From Parcubacteria group bacterium GW2011_GWA2_47_8b (lineage in GTDB: Bacteria > Patescibacteriota > Minisyncoccia > UBA6257 > WO2-44-18), in the NCBI GenBank assembly GCA_001003205.1, contig LCOU01000031.1, positions 1-6,778 of the forward strand: a stretch of 6,778 nt of DNA, in the 5' to 3' direction. The notes beneath the pieces were generated by a model. It was given only the letters and a program-made list of their open reading frames with translations, ran no database searches and was not told the origin of the DNA. Of this stretch, positions 1 through 5,502 are shown piece by piece. Position 1 is the stretch's first letter; each line of letters begins with the position of its first letter. The position numbers were made by a program, and so were the translations under genes.

Positions 1-207
1 TGACACCTTCTTTACCACGCCGCGAATCGTGGCCGATTGATTGAGCTTCAAATCGGCAATTTTTACCATTCTGGAAAAGTCTTCGTAGCGGGTCGGAAAA
101 TGCCACAGCAAATCCTTGACTGTCTTGATTTGTAATTTTCCCAGCTTTGCCAGGAAGGGAAAACTTAGGCCGCTGATTTTCGCAAGCTCCGTTTCAAGCC
201 GTACCAT
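1..207 (-). CDS. recG: RecG helicase, N-terminal part (runs off the left edge)
   Basis: The first 69 codons are present and the frame is still open at base 1. RecG is a DNA-dependent ATPase that reverses stalled replication forks and processes branched recombination intermediates. The visible part matches the start of the wedge (OB-fold) domain: residues about 24-45 read LGKLQIKTVKDLLWHFPTRY, the typical 'L..LGI.TV.DLL...P.RYeD' motif, followed by the first OB strands (IADLKLNQSATIRGVV). The helicase motifs lie outside the window. The ATG at 205-207 is chosen because it gives the usual N-terminal length and lies just downstream of a good -10 box. There is no Shine-Dalgarno sequence, so initiation is probably leaderless or nearly so. 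The upstream neighbour on the same strand is tRNA-Ile. Identification is by motif only, but the match is strong for such a short piece. Confidence 0.85.
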   Translation of the reverse strand, partial: MVRLETELAKISGLSFPFLAKLGKLQIKTVKDLLWHFPTRYEDFSRMVKIADLKLNQSATIRGVVKKVS

Positions 208-224
208 AATATTAAGTTGCCTAT

Positions 225-251
225 ATTATACCACGGAACGGAAAAAATCAA
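225..251 (-). promoter_or_regulatory. recG promoter (-10 TATAAT, weak -35)
   Basis: A perfect TATAAT lies at 225-230 on the minus strand, 17 bases before the recG ATG. A TTGATT at 246-251 could be the -35 with a short 15-bp spacer, or GATTGA at 248-253 with 17 bp; neither is strong. The expected transcript start near 218 would leave a leader of only about 11 bases with no ribosome-binding site. The sequence from the -10 onward, TATAATATAGGCAACTTA, nearly matches the same stretch in front of ftsH. Confidence 0.55.
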
Positions 252-268
252 TCTGCGACCCGCTCTTA

Positions 269-378
269 CCCAGCACCTTTCTGGTGGGGATGGCAGGGAT
301 CGAACCTGCGACCGGCCGCTTATAAGACGGCTGCTCTGCCACTGAGCTACATCCCCATAAATTGTGAAAGGTGCTGGG
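269..378 (-). repeat. 13-bp inverted repeat enclosing tRNA-Ile
   Basis: CCCAGCACCTTTC occurs on the plus strand at 269-281, directly after the encoded CCA. Its exact reverse complement is at 366-378, nine bases before the tRNA 5' end. In the minus-strand precursor the two arms would form a 13-bp stem that brings the mature ends together. Imperfect pairing continues outward (CCGCTCTTA at 260-268 against CCGCCCTA in the upstream flank). This could be a processing stem, or the footprint of an insertion or duplication. The pairing is seen directly; the role is inferred. Confidence 0.75.
282..356 (-). tRNA. tRNA-Ile (anticodon UAU), CCA encoded
   Basis: A complete cloverleaf reads on the minus strand. 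The acceptor GGGGATG (350-356) pairs perfectly with CATCCCC (286-292). The D-arm is GCTC/GAGC, the anticodon stem is GCCGT/GCGGC with loop CTTATAA, and the T-arm is GCAGG-TTCGATC-CCTGC. The discriminator A is at 285 and CCA is encoded at 282-284. U33 is followed by UAU, which reads AUA (Ile). Most bacteria read AUA with a CAU tRNA that TilS converts to lysidine; a UAU version is uncommon. A 13-bp inverted repeat encloses the gene. It lies between ftsH and recG on their strand, and I see no clear promoter of its own. Confidence 0.93.
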
Positions 379-437
379 CGCAGTAGGGCGGCTGCTCCCT
401 GCCTGCCAGCAGGCAGGTACCACTGAGCTACAGGCCG
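378..437 (-). pseudogene. Broken tRNA: 5' half interrupted by a palindrome
   Basis: The minus strand from 437 reads CGGCCTG-TA-GCTC-AGTGGTA, a normal tRNA 5' end through the D-loop. A 20-bp palindrome (398-417) is then inserted exactly before the closing GAGC (394-397) of the D-stem. After GAGCA the sequence GCCGCCCTACTGCG only imperfectly resembles an anticodon arm. No T-arm follows, and no CAGGCC acceptor complement is found before the next tRNA. The identity cannot be assigned. GTAGCTCAGTGG and GAGCAGCCG are shared with the intact tRNA-Ile next to it, so it may be a partial duplicate of a related tRNA. Removing the palindrome would restore a normal D-arm but not the 3' half. Confidence 0.7.
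398..417. repeat. 20-bp GC-rich palindrome, copy 1 (in tRNA D-loop)
   Basis: CCTGCCTGC-CA-GCAGGCAGG has two perfect 9-bp arms around CA. It is identical to the copy at 443-462, 25 bp away. This copy lies precisely in the D-loop of a broken tRNA, so it looks inserted and not ancestral. I believe GC-rich palindromes of this style are dispersed through some Parcubacteria genomes, but cannot verify that here. Confidence 0.85.
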
Positions 438-442
438 AAAAT

Positions 443-462
443 CCTGCCTGCCAGCAGGCAGG
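443..462. repeat. 20-bp GC-rich palindrome, copy 2 (after ftsH)
   Basis: This second identical copy of CCTGCCTGC-CA-GCAGGCAGG begins 13 bases downstream of the ftsH stop codon. On the minus strand it would form a stable hairpin in the ftsH 3' untranslated region. There is no U-tract after it (ATTTTCGG follows), so it is a weak terminator at best; it could stabilise the transcript end. Confidence 0.85.
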
Positions 463-475
463 CTTGCGGTACCTA

Positions 476-2320
476 CTATATCGCAAGAGGTTTTAATTTA
501 AAAGGTTTTAATATGCCGTAAAAATCTTCCTGTTCCAAAGTTTCCCGGCTCATCAACGCGTCAGCTATCGCCGCCAGAGCGTTTTTGCGGCTGGTTATTA
601 TTTTTTTAGCCATTTCGTAGGCGTAGTTAATAACGCGGGACACCTCTTCATCAATTTCGGCTGCCATTTTTTCCGAATAATTTTTTTCGGAACTGATTTC
701 TTTGCCTAAAAATACCAATTCGTCCGATTTTCCGAAAGTCACCGGCCCCAGTTTCTCGCTCATGCCATATTTAGTCACTAGCTTGCGCGCTAAATCCGAA
801 GCTGTTTTTAGGTCGTTGGACGCGCCCGTGCTGATATCGCCGAGAATGGCCTTTTCCGAAGCGTAACCGCCAAACATCGTTGCTAAATCGGCCACGAACT
901 GTGATTTTGTGCGCAAGCGCATATCTTCGGAAGGCAATTTAAGAGTGTAGCCGCCTGCTGACCCGCGACTGATAATAGAAACTTTGTGTACCGAATCGGC
1001 ATCCTTCAAACTCGCCGCGACCAGCGCATGGCCAGCTTCGTGATAAGCAGTAATTTTCTTTTCCTTATCGGAAATTACCCGTCCGCGCCGTTCCGGTCCT
1101 AAAATTACTTTTTCAATGGATTCCAAAAGATTCTGCTGGGAAATTAATTTTTGATTGTGACGAGCGGCCAAAATTGCCGCCTCATTCATTAAATTGGCAA
1201 TGTCGGCGCCCGAGAAGCCCGGAGTCCGAACTGCCACTTTGCGCAAATCCAATCCTTTGTCCAACGCTTTGCCGCGGCTATGAATTTTCAAAATATCTTC
1301 TCTATCTGCCAAGTCAGGCAAATCCAAAATTACGTGCCGATCAAACCTGCCCGGCCGCAAAAGCGCGCGGTCCAAAATATCTGGCCGATTGGTAGCCGCT
1401 AAAACGATGACGCGCGTATCTCTCTCAAAACCATCCATCTCCACCAAAATTTGATTCAAAGTCTGCTCGCGCTCGTCGTGTCCGCCGCCCAAACCCGCTC
1501 CCCGCTCGCGCCCTACCGCGTCAATCTCATCAATAAATAAGATTGACGGCGCGGCTTTTTTTGCGGTCGCAAACGCATCGCGAGTGCGCGACGCCCCAAC
1601 GCCCACAAACATCTCAACGAATTCAGATGCGGAAATATGGAAAAACGGAACGCCGGCCTCGCCCGCCACCGCCCTCGCCAAAAGAGTCTTACCGGTGCCC
1701 GGAAGCCCCATCAAAAGAACGCCGCGAGGAATCCGCGCCCCGATTTCCAGATATTTTTTTGGGTTTTTCAAAAAATCAACGACTTCCTCCAGTTCTTGTT
1801 TCGCCTCCTTTAGGCCGGCAACATCCTTGAAAGTAACGCGATCCCGCGAGGTGCCGAAAAGGCGGAGATTGGAACGCCCGAAAGTGAAGGCCTGCGAAGC
1901 GCCGGATTTGGCTTGGCGGAAAATAAACCAAAACATCACGCCAATAATAACGAGCGGCAGAAGCGTTGGGATTAAAAGCCCCACCCAAAAACGCCAACCG
2001 GATTCCTCGCGAACTTCCACGGCAACTGCCTGCAAAACTTTTTGGTCCACGCCTAAATTATTGAGCGTCTCGGTCAGACCCAAACCATTTTCCTTTCTCG
2101 CGGCCGCCTCACTACCGTCTTTCAGGGTAACCGAAAGGTCCTCGCCATTAACGACAATCTTTGCCACTTCACCGCTATTAACTTTGGCAGCCAATTCGCT
2201 GATGCTAAGCCGGGCAACTTCCTTGCCGGGACCCAGCACAAACGAAAAAACCGTTGAAAGCATCAGCAGTATCAGTATGGCCCAGACGATGTTCGAGAAA
2301 ATACTTTTGCTGTTTTTCAT
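476..2320 (-). CDS. ftsH: FtsH, membrane-bound ATP-dependent zinc metalloprotease
   Basis: This full-length 614-residue protein is the AAA+ protease that extracts and degrades membrane and short-lived cytosolic proteins as a hexamer in the inner membrane. It has TM1 at about 9-29, an extracytoplasmic domain at about 31-108 and TM2 at about 111-135. The AAA+ module shows Walker A GLPGTGKT (205-212), the pore loop FVEMFVG (234-240), Walker B ILFIDEID (260-267) and the second region of homology [20 protein letters not shown] (309-328) with its arginine fingers. The peptidase domain has the zinc motif HEAGH (427-431), with the third ligand probably D503 in STGASND. The C-terminal tail is short. 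All catalytic residues are present. The ATG at 2320 precedes the first transmembrane segment directly and sits just behind a strong promoter without a Shine-Dalgarno sequence. The stop is TAG at 476-478. Confidence 0.98.
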   Translation of the reverse strand: MKNSKSIFSNIVWAILILLMLSTVFSFVLGPGKEVARLSISELAAKVNSGEVAKIVVNGEDLSVTLKDGSEAAARKENGLGLTETLNNLGVDQKVLQAVAVEVREESGWRFWVGLLIPTLLPLVIIGVMFWFIFRQAKSGASQAFTFGRSNLRLFGTSRDRVTFKDVAGLKEAKQELEEVVDFLKNPKKYLEIGARIPRGVLLMGLPGTGKTLLARAVAGEAGVPFFHISASEFVEMFVGVGASRTRDAFATAKKAAPSILFIDEIDAVGRERGAGLGGGHDEREQTLNQILVEMDGFERDTRVIVLAATNRPDILDRALLRPGRFDRHVILDLPDLADREDILKIHSRGKALDKGLDLRKVAVRTPGFSGADIANLMNEAAILAARHNQKLISQQNLLESIEKVILGPERRGRVISDKEKKITAYHEAGHALVAASLKDADSVHKVSIISRGSAGGYTLKLPSEDMRLRTKSQFVADLATMFGGYASEKAILGDISTGASNDLKTASDLARKLVTKYGMSEKLGPVTFGKSDELVFLGKEISSEKNYSEKMAAEIDEEVSRVINYAYEMAKKIITSRKNALAAIADALMSRETLEQEDFYGILKPFKLKPLAI

Positions 2321-2324
2321 AAAG

Positions 2325-2353
2325 TTGCACTATATTATATTATTTTATATGAT
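2325..2353 (+). promoter_or_regulatory. Possible divergent promoter for mini-ORF and tRNA-Gly
   Basis: TTGCAC (2325-2330) and TATGAT (2348-2353) lie 17 bp apart on the plus strand, with a start expected near 2360. It would serve the mini-ORF (ATGs at 2364 and 2373) and the tRNA-Gly at 2455. Its -35 lies inside the ftsH leader and its -10 inside the ftsH spacer, so the two promoters could not both be occupied at once. Confidence 0.4.
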
Positions 2354-2362
2354 GATTAGCAA
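2334..2362 (-). promoter_or_regulatory. ftsH promoter, giving a near-leaderless mRNA
   Basis: On the minus strand, TTGCTA (2357-2362) and TATAAT (2334-2339) are separated by exactly 17 bp. The expected start, about 7 bases past the -10, falls near 2326-2328, only 6-8 bases before the ATG at 2320. No ribosome-binding site can fit. The stretch TATAATATAGTGCAACTT is shared with the recG promoter apart from one base. It interleaves with a possible divergent promoter for the mini-ORF at 2349. Confidence 0.7.
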
Positions 2363-2444
2363 TATGGGAAGAATGAAGGGATTGCTGAAAATAATCTGCG
2401 TGGGTATAGTCGTTGTGGGCCTGATAGCGAGTTATTTGTTTTAA
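2349..2444 (+). CDS. Possible mini-ORF, single-span membrane peptide
   Basis: A short frame ends with TAA at 2442-2444. Its C-terminal part, from residue 9, is [20 protein letters not shown] plus three residues: two lysines near the start and then about 17 hydrophobic residues, as in a single transmembrane helix. The start is uncertain. ATG at 2349 would give 31 residues, 2364 gives 26, and 2373 gives 23. If the promoter with -10 at 2348-2353 is real, only the last two lie on the transcript, and translation would be leaderless or use GGAAG just before 2373. It is divergent from ftsH and ends 10 bases before tRNA-Gly. I do not recognise a family. It could be a chance hydrophobic frame. Confidence 0.35.
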   Translation: MMISNMGRMKGLLKIICVGIVVVGLIASYLF

Positions 2445-2454
2445 TGTCGTTATT

Positions 2455-2528
2455 GCGGGGTTAGTATAGTGGCAATACACCACCTTGCCAAGGTGGAGCT
2501 GCGAGTTCGATTCTCGTACCCCGCTCCA
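2455..2528 (+). tRNA. tRNA-Gly (anticodon GCC), CCA encoded
   Basis: A complete cloverleaf is present on the plus strand. The acceptor GCGGGGT (2455-2461) pairs with ACCCCGC (2518-2524). The D-arm is GTAT/ATAC, the anticodon stem is CCACC/GGTGG with loop TTGCCAA (anticodon GCC, reading GGC/GGU), and the T-arm is GCGAG-TTCGATT-CTCGT. The discriminator is T, followed by encoded CCA at 2526-2528. It converges on the thymidylate kinase terminator. Confidence 0.97.
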
Positions 2529-2532
2529 CGGA

Positions 2533-2558
2533 TAATAAAAAGAACCCGATTGGGTTCT
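2533..2558 (-). terminator. Rho-independent terminator of the operon, overlapping the tmk stop
   Basis: On the minus strand AGAACCC (2552-2558) and GGGTTCT (2541-2547) form a 7-bp stem with loop AATC, followed by TTTTTATTAT. The tmk TAG stop (2557-2559) is part of the stem. This closes the operon that reads leftward from 5464. On the plus strand the hairpin lacks a T-tract, so it is not an obvious terminator for tRNA-Gly. Confidence 0.85.
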
Positions 2559-3195
2559 AGGGATTCATCGCAACTATCGTATCGGCAATTTCTTTGTGCA
2601 GTTCCGTTATTGAAAGCGTGCCGTCAAATTTTTTCCATTTTCCCGGCGGCGCTATTTTCTCAAAATAGTCGGCGTAGCCTTGCCTTACGGCTCGGTGGAA
2701 TTCAACGCGCTCCATTTCAAATCGGTCGCGTTTGTGAGCGGCAACGTTTCTTTCCAAACCGACGGCGGGATCCAGGTCTACCCAAAAAGTGAAATCGGGA
2801 TTGAGGCGCTCCGTGGCAAATCTGTTTACGGACAAGTAGAAATTGGGCGTACAGATTTGGCGGGCTCCGCACTGGTAAGCGAAGGTGGCGGCTTCATAGC
2901 GGTCGCAAATGACAATCTTTCCGGCCTCCAGCGCCGGCCGTATAACCCCGTCCGCGTGCTGGGCGCGATCCGCTTCAAACAGTAGAAGTTCGGTACGCAA
3001 AACCATTTCATCTTTGTAAGCCGGATCCAGGAGAATCTCGCGAATCTTCTTGCATATTCCGCTATCGCCGCCGGGCTCTTTGGTCAGCAAAACATCATAG
3101 CTGGCATCGTGTAGCCTATCGGCAAGCAATTTCGCCTGCGTGGTCTTGCCGCAGCCCTCCACGCCCTCAAATACCAAAAATTTTCCTTGACGCAT
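2557..3195 (-). CDS. tmk: Thymidylate kinase (dTMP kinase)
   Basis: This 212-residue enzyme transfers phosphate from ATP to dTMP to make dTDP, an essential step in dTTP synthesis. It has the P-loop FEGVEGCGKTTQ (residues 9-20), TKEPGGD (38-44), the dTMP-site DRY at 98-100 followed by AYQ, and a basic lid HKRDRFEMERVEFHRAVRQ starting near 154. Length and order fit the family. The lid carries basic residues while the P-loop lacks the extra Arg, as in the E. coli-like class. The ATG at 3195 is preferred over the in-frame ATG at 3210, because AAAGGAG (3201-3207) then sits 5 bases upstream as a strong ribosome-binding site; the longer start would bury it in codons 2-4. It follows threonine synthase by 51 bp with no terminator between. 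Confidence 0.95.
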   Translation of the reverse strand: MRQGKFLVFEGVEGCGKTTQAKLLADRLHDASYDVLLTKEPGGDSGICKKIREILLDPAYKDEMVLRTELLLFEADRAQHADGVIRPALEAGKIVICDRYEAATFAYQCGARQICTPNFYLSVNRFATERLNPDFTFWVDLDPAVGLERNVAAHKRDRFEMERVEFHRAVRQGYADYFEKIAPPGKWKKFDGTLSITELHKEIADTIVAMNP

Positions 3196-3200
3196 AGCAG

Positions 3201-3207
3201 CTCCTTT
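3201..3207 (-). promoter_or_regulatory. Strong Shine-Dalgarno deciding the tmk start
   Basis: AAAGGAG on the minus strand is 5 bases before the ATG at 3195. It contrasts with recG, ftsH and both TrpR-like genes, which have no such site. Internal operon genes and genes with long leaders use Shine-Dalgarno initiation here. Confidence 0.85.
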
Positions 3208-3246
3208 CATAAATAAAGATCTGCGTAAACTTTAACACTTCCGCAA

Positions 3247-4509
3247 TTAATTGGTCAAAATTTTCTTAAGATGCCTGTAATCCACGCTTAGCGCAATGCT
3301 GTTTTTGGCTTTGTCAGCAATTCTTACAAGACTTCCGGGCAAGGGCATCCTTCTCCCCGTCGCCGATTGCACAATATCGCGGAATTTCGCGGGATGCGCG
3401 GTTGCTAAAACTACAAACGGCGAATTAAACCGCGATGAGAGTTTATTCGCGGCGGCCACCCCCACCGCCGTATGGGGATCCAAAAAATATTTATACTTTT
3501 TGTAGGTTTCGGCAATTGTTTTTTTGGTTTCTGATTCAGAAATCGTAATCGCCTCCAAATCATTGCCAATCGCTTCCCTATTGCCGCCATATAAATCCAA
3601 AATGCGCGCCCAGTTGCTGGGGTTTCCGACATCCATCGCGCTGGAAAGGGTTAATTTTGTTTTATTCGGTACGTTCATGTTGCCGGTCGCGAGATATTCG
3701 GGCACCGCGCTGTTTTTGTTGACGGCGGCAACGAACTTGCCTACTTTTAATCCCATTTTTTTTGCGAATAATCCAGCAGTTAGGTTGCCAAAATTTCCGC
3801 TAGGCACTACGATAACGGGTTTTTTTATTTTTTGTCTAGACAAAAAATAAAACAGCGTTTGCGGCAAAAGGCGCCCGATGTTAATTGAATTTGCCGAAGA
3901 TAAATTAATTTGGCGGCGCAATTCCGCGTCCGCCAATGCCTGTTTCGCAAGACTCTGGCAATCATCAAAATCTCCGTCAACTTCCAGGGCGGTAACGTTC
4001 CCTCCGAGCGCGGTGATTTGTTTTTCCTGCAATGGACTGATTCGCCGGCCGGGATACAAAATAAAAACACGGATGTTGGCAAGACCGTGAAATCCGCTCG
4101 CCACCGCGCCGCCGGTGTCCCCGGAAGTCGCGGTGATAATGTTTAATTTCTCGCCGCTTCGGCCAAGATAATAATCAATCACCCGCGCCATAAACCGCGC
4201 GCCGAAATCCTTGAAGGACAGCGTCGGCCCATGGAAAAGTTCCAAAATATGGAGATTTTTGTCCAAGCTCACTAGCGGCACCGGAAAATTAAGAGCCGCT
4301 TTGATAATTTTTTTTAAATCCGCCGCGGGGATATCGGTAAATTTTTTGGCCACCCCGAAAGCGATTTCGCGAAGGCCGTCGGCGGGCGAAACGAATATTT
4401 TTGGAAATTTTTCCGGCATAAACAGCCCGCCGTCATCGGCAAGCCCCTCAAAAAGCGCCGTCTTAAAATCCACCGGCGATGCTAACCTGTTTGTGCTATA
4501 AAAAAGCAT
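3247..4509 (-). CDS. thrC: Threonine synthase (PLP-dependent)
   Basis: This 420-residue enzyme converts O-phosphohomoserine to threonine and phosphate in the cytoplasm. It starts with the family signature FYSTNR and GLADDGGLFMPEKFP. The PLP lysine is K100 in LSFKDFGARF. SGDTGGAV (129-136) and PSGNFGN (236-242, phosphate-binding) follow, with SANSINIGRL between them. The length matches the bacterial type-1 enzyme (E. coli about 428). The ATG at 4509 is preferred: it gives the usual MxFYSTxR beginning, while the longer frame at 4530 would need a TTG. The gene overlaps the 3' end of the shikimate kinase by 14 bp, so translation is probably coupled. Inside the gene (3823-3852), a 30-bp perfect DNA palindrome encodes the segment FYFLSRQKIK just before PSGNFGN, in a variable loop region. 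Confidence 0.96.
   Translation of the reverse strand: MLFYSTNRLASPVDFKTALFEGLADDGGLFMPEKFPKIFVSPADGLREIAFGVAKKFTDIPAADLKKIIKAALNFPVPLVSLDKNLHILELFHGPTLSFKDFGARFMARVIDYYLGRSGEKLNIITATSGDTGGAVASGFHGLANIRVFILYPGRRISPLQEKQITALGGNVTALEVDGDFDDCQSLAKQALADAELRRQINLSSANSINIGRLLPQTLFYFLSRQKIKKPVIVVPSGNFGNLTAGLFAKKMGLKVGKFVAAVNKNSAVPEYLATGNMNVPNKTKLTLSSAMDVGNPSNWARILDLYGGNREAIGNDLEAITISESETKKTIAETYKKYKYFLDPHTAVGVAAANKLSSRFNSPFVVLATAHPAKFRDIVQSATGRRMPLPGSLVRIADKAKNSIALSVDYRHLKKILTN
3823..3852. repeat. 30-bp perfect palindrome inside threonine synthase
   Basis: Fifteen-base arms TTTTATTTTTTGTCT and AGACAAAAAATAAAA meet at TCTAGA with no mismatch. The inner 16 bp (TTTTGTCTAGACAAAA) match the palindrome near the upstream regulator, TTTTGACGCGTCAAAA, at 12 of 16 positions with the pattern TTTTGnCnnGnCAAAA. 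No -10 box follows, so it is not an evident promoter. It may be an intragenic operator, an insertion, or an accident of AT-rich coding. Confidence 0.8.
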
Positions 4510-4966
4510 TGATTTTTTCCGCCACTTCAACGCTGGGAATTTGGCGGCAATTTATAGTATGATGGGCGAATTTTTCATAAAGCGGAGCACGTTCGCCGTA
4601 TAGGCCGTCCAAGCCCTTTTCCGCCAGGCCAACAATTCCTCTATCGTTGGCGCTCTTCCCCAAACGCCGCTTAATTTCGGACAACGGCAGTTCAAGATAA
4701 ATAATTTTAGTTTCGGCGCGCAGTTTTTCCATCGCGGCGACGGAATAAACAATGCTTCCGCCTGGCGAAAAAACGGTCTTATTCAAATCAAGGCCAAGAG
4801 TATGCAACTCCTCCAACCGCATCAGCTCGGCATCTCCTTTTTCTTTTACAATCTCCGCGTGACCGCGACCCTCTTTTTCTTTGATTAAAATATCCAGGTC
4901 CAAAAAATCATAGCCAATTTTTTTGGCCAATAATTTTCCAACAGTTGATTTTCCCGCCCCCGGCAT
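4496..4966 (-). CDS. aroK: Shikimate kinase, N-terminus apparently trimmed
   Basis: From the first ATG this is a 156-residue frame of the shikimate kinase family (shikimate + ATP to shikimate 3-phosphate, chorismate pathway). It shows the P-loop PGAGKSTVGK, the shikimate-site FLDLD (residues 21-25), MRLEE (49-53), a GG motif in altered form (SPGGS, 68-71, where GGG is usual), a lid with DRG (108-110), and ERAPLY (125-130). The gene is odd at its start. The ATG (4964-4966) falls inside the P-loop, so the usual first beta-strand and the first loop glycine are missing. The upstream in-frame codons (QIRM) contain no ATG, GTG or TTG back to a stop at 5009-5011, and a 26-bp palindrome fills that space. 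There is no Shine-Dalgarno sequence. Either a non-standard start is used, or the 5' end was damaged. It may also be a related P-loop kinase. The stop overlaps thrC. Confidence 0.75.
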   Translation of the reverse strand: MPGAGKSTVGKLLAKKIGYDFLDLDILIKEKEGRGHAEIVKEKGDAELMRLEELHTLGLDLNKTVFSPGGSIVYSVAAMEKLRAETKIIYLELPLSEIKRRLGKSANDRGIVGLAEKGLDGLYGERAPLYEKFAHHTINCRQIPSVEVAEKINAFL

Positions 4967-4976
4967 TCTTATTTGG

Positions 4977-5002
4977 CAGTGTTTTGACGCGTCAAAACAC
5001 TG
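4977..5002. promoter_or_regulatory. Operator-like palindrome, copy A (between regulator and shikimate kinase)
   Basis: This perfect 26-bp palindrome has half-site CAGTGTTTTGACG and mirror CGTCAAAACACTG. Its inner 22 bp are identical to the copies at 5481-5512 and 5611-5632. It sits 6 bp past the regulator's stop and 10 bp before the shikimate kinase ATG. TTGACG is present on both strands but no good -10 is at the right distance (ATAAGA on minus, TTTTAA on plus). No U-tract follows, so it is not a terminator. It is probably a binding site for the neighbouring TrpR-like protein. Confidence 0.75.
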
Positions 5003-5008
5003 TGTCTT

Positions 5009-5464
5009 TTAACGATCTTTGAGCCCCATTCCTTTCGGCCGAGGCGGATTTTTTAATAATTCCCAAATATCAATGTCCTTGAAAATATCTTCCAGCCAAG
5101 ATTTCTTAATTAAAATACCGGTGGATTCAGATTTTTTAGTAACTTTAAAAGATCTCTGACTTTTATAAACACTGGGATTCCCAAAGAAATTTTTCCTAAG
5201 CGCGCTGATGGTTGCCGGAGATACCCATAAAACGCGCATAATTTCTCTTGTGCCCTTACCCGCTCGAATCAACGCTAACGCCGCTAATCGCTTAGTTATG
5301 ATGGATTTTTCATATTCACTAAACAGGGCGTTTATTATTTTACCGGTTTGGTCTTTGGTTCTAGTTTCCGTTAATTTTTCCGAAAGAATATTCCACAAAA
5401 ATTCTTTCCACTCGGTTCTGTGCTTATTTTGAAAATCTTTGTAGTTAGAATCATTCATTTTCAT
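5009..5464 (-). CDS. Trp-repressor-family (TrpR/YerC-like) DNA-binding regulator
   Basis: This is a 151-residue predicted cytoplasmic transcription regulator. Residues about 18-94 follow the TrpR fold: EWKEFLWNILSE (as in the TrpR helix with W..F...L), LFSEYEKSIITKRLAALALI (compare the TrpR pattern ML..dEr..l..R..i...L), and a helix-turn-helix at about 69-93 (GKGTREIMRVLWVSPATISA followed by LRKNF). About 50 residues beyond the usual TrpR end form an extra tail ending in a proline/lysine-rich stretch (PPRPKGMGLKDR). The tryptophan-binding residues cannot be judged, so the ligand is unknown. The ATG at 5464 is chosen because it is only 9 bases past a TATAAT; there is no Shine-Dalgarno sequence. 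It is first in a likely operon with shikimate kinase, thrC and tmk. Three identical palindromes lie around it, one inside its promoter, so self-repression is likely. A paralogue begins at 6570. Confidence 0.85.
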   Translation of the reverse strand: MKMNDSNYKDFQNKHRTEWKEFLWNILSEKLTETRTKDQTGKIINALFSEYEKSIITKRLAALALIRAGKGTREIMRVLWVSPATISALRKNFFGNPSVYKSQRSFKVTKKSESTGILIKKSWLEDIFKDIDIWELLKNPPRPKGMGLKDR

Positions 5465-5473
5465 AGCATTGCT

Positions 5474-5502
5474 ATTATACCTTCGGTGTTTTGACGCGTC
5501 AA
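5474..5502 (-). promoter_or_regulatory. Promoter of the TrpR-like gene, -35 inside the palindrome
   Basis: On the minus strand, TTGACG (5497-5502) and TATAAT (5474-5479) are 17 bp apart, a near-ideal sigma70-type promoter. The -35 is half of the palindrome centre, and the palindrome ends two bases before the -10. Transcription should start near 5467, about 3 bases before the ATG at 5464, so the mRNA is essentially leaderless. A protein bound to the palindrome would block RNA polymerase. Confidence 0.85.

Noticed and set aside
226..486. 86-codon minus-strand open frame across the two tRNA loci
   Set aside because: It lies over the intact tRNA-Ile, the broken tRNA and the two palindromes; its repeated AGFSACSS/ACWQAG residues come from the palindromes, not from a protein.
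1584..2444. 286-codon plus-strand open frame opposite ftsH
   Set aside because: It is antisense to conserved FtsH codons and has low-complexity Ser/Pro-rich composition. Only its last 23-31 codons, beyond ftsH, are kept as a possible mini-ORF.
4977..5002. Palindrome A as a terminator of the TrpR-like gene
   Set aside because: The hairpin would be strong, but it is followed by CCAAATAAGA on the minus strand and CTGTGTCTTTT on the plus strand, with no adjacent U-run for the minus-strand gene.
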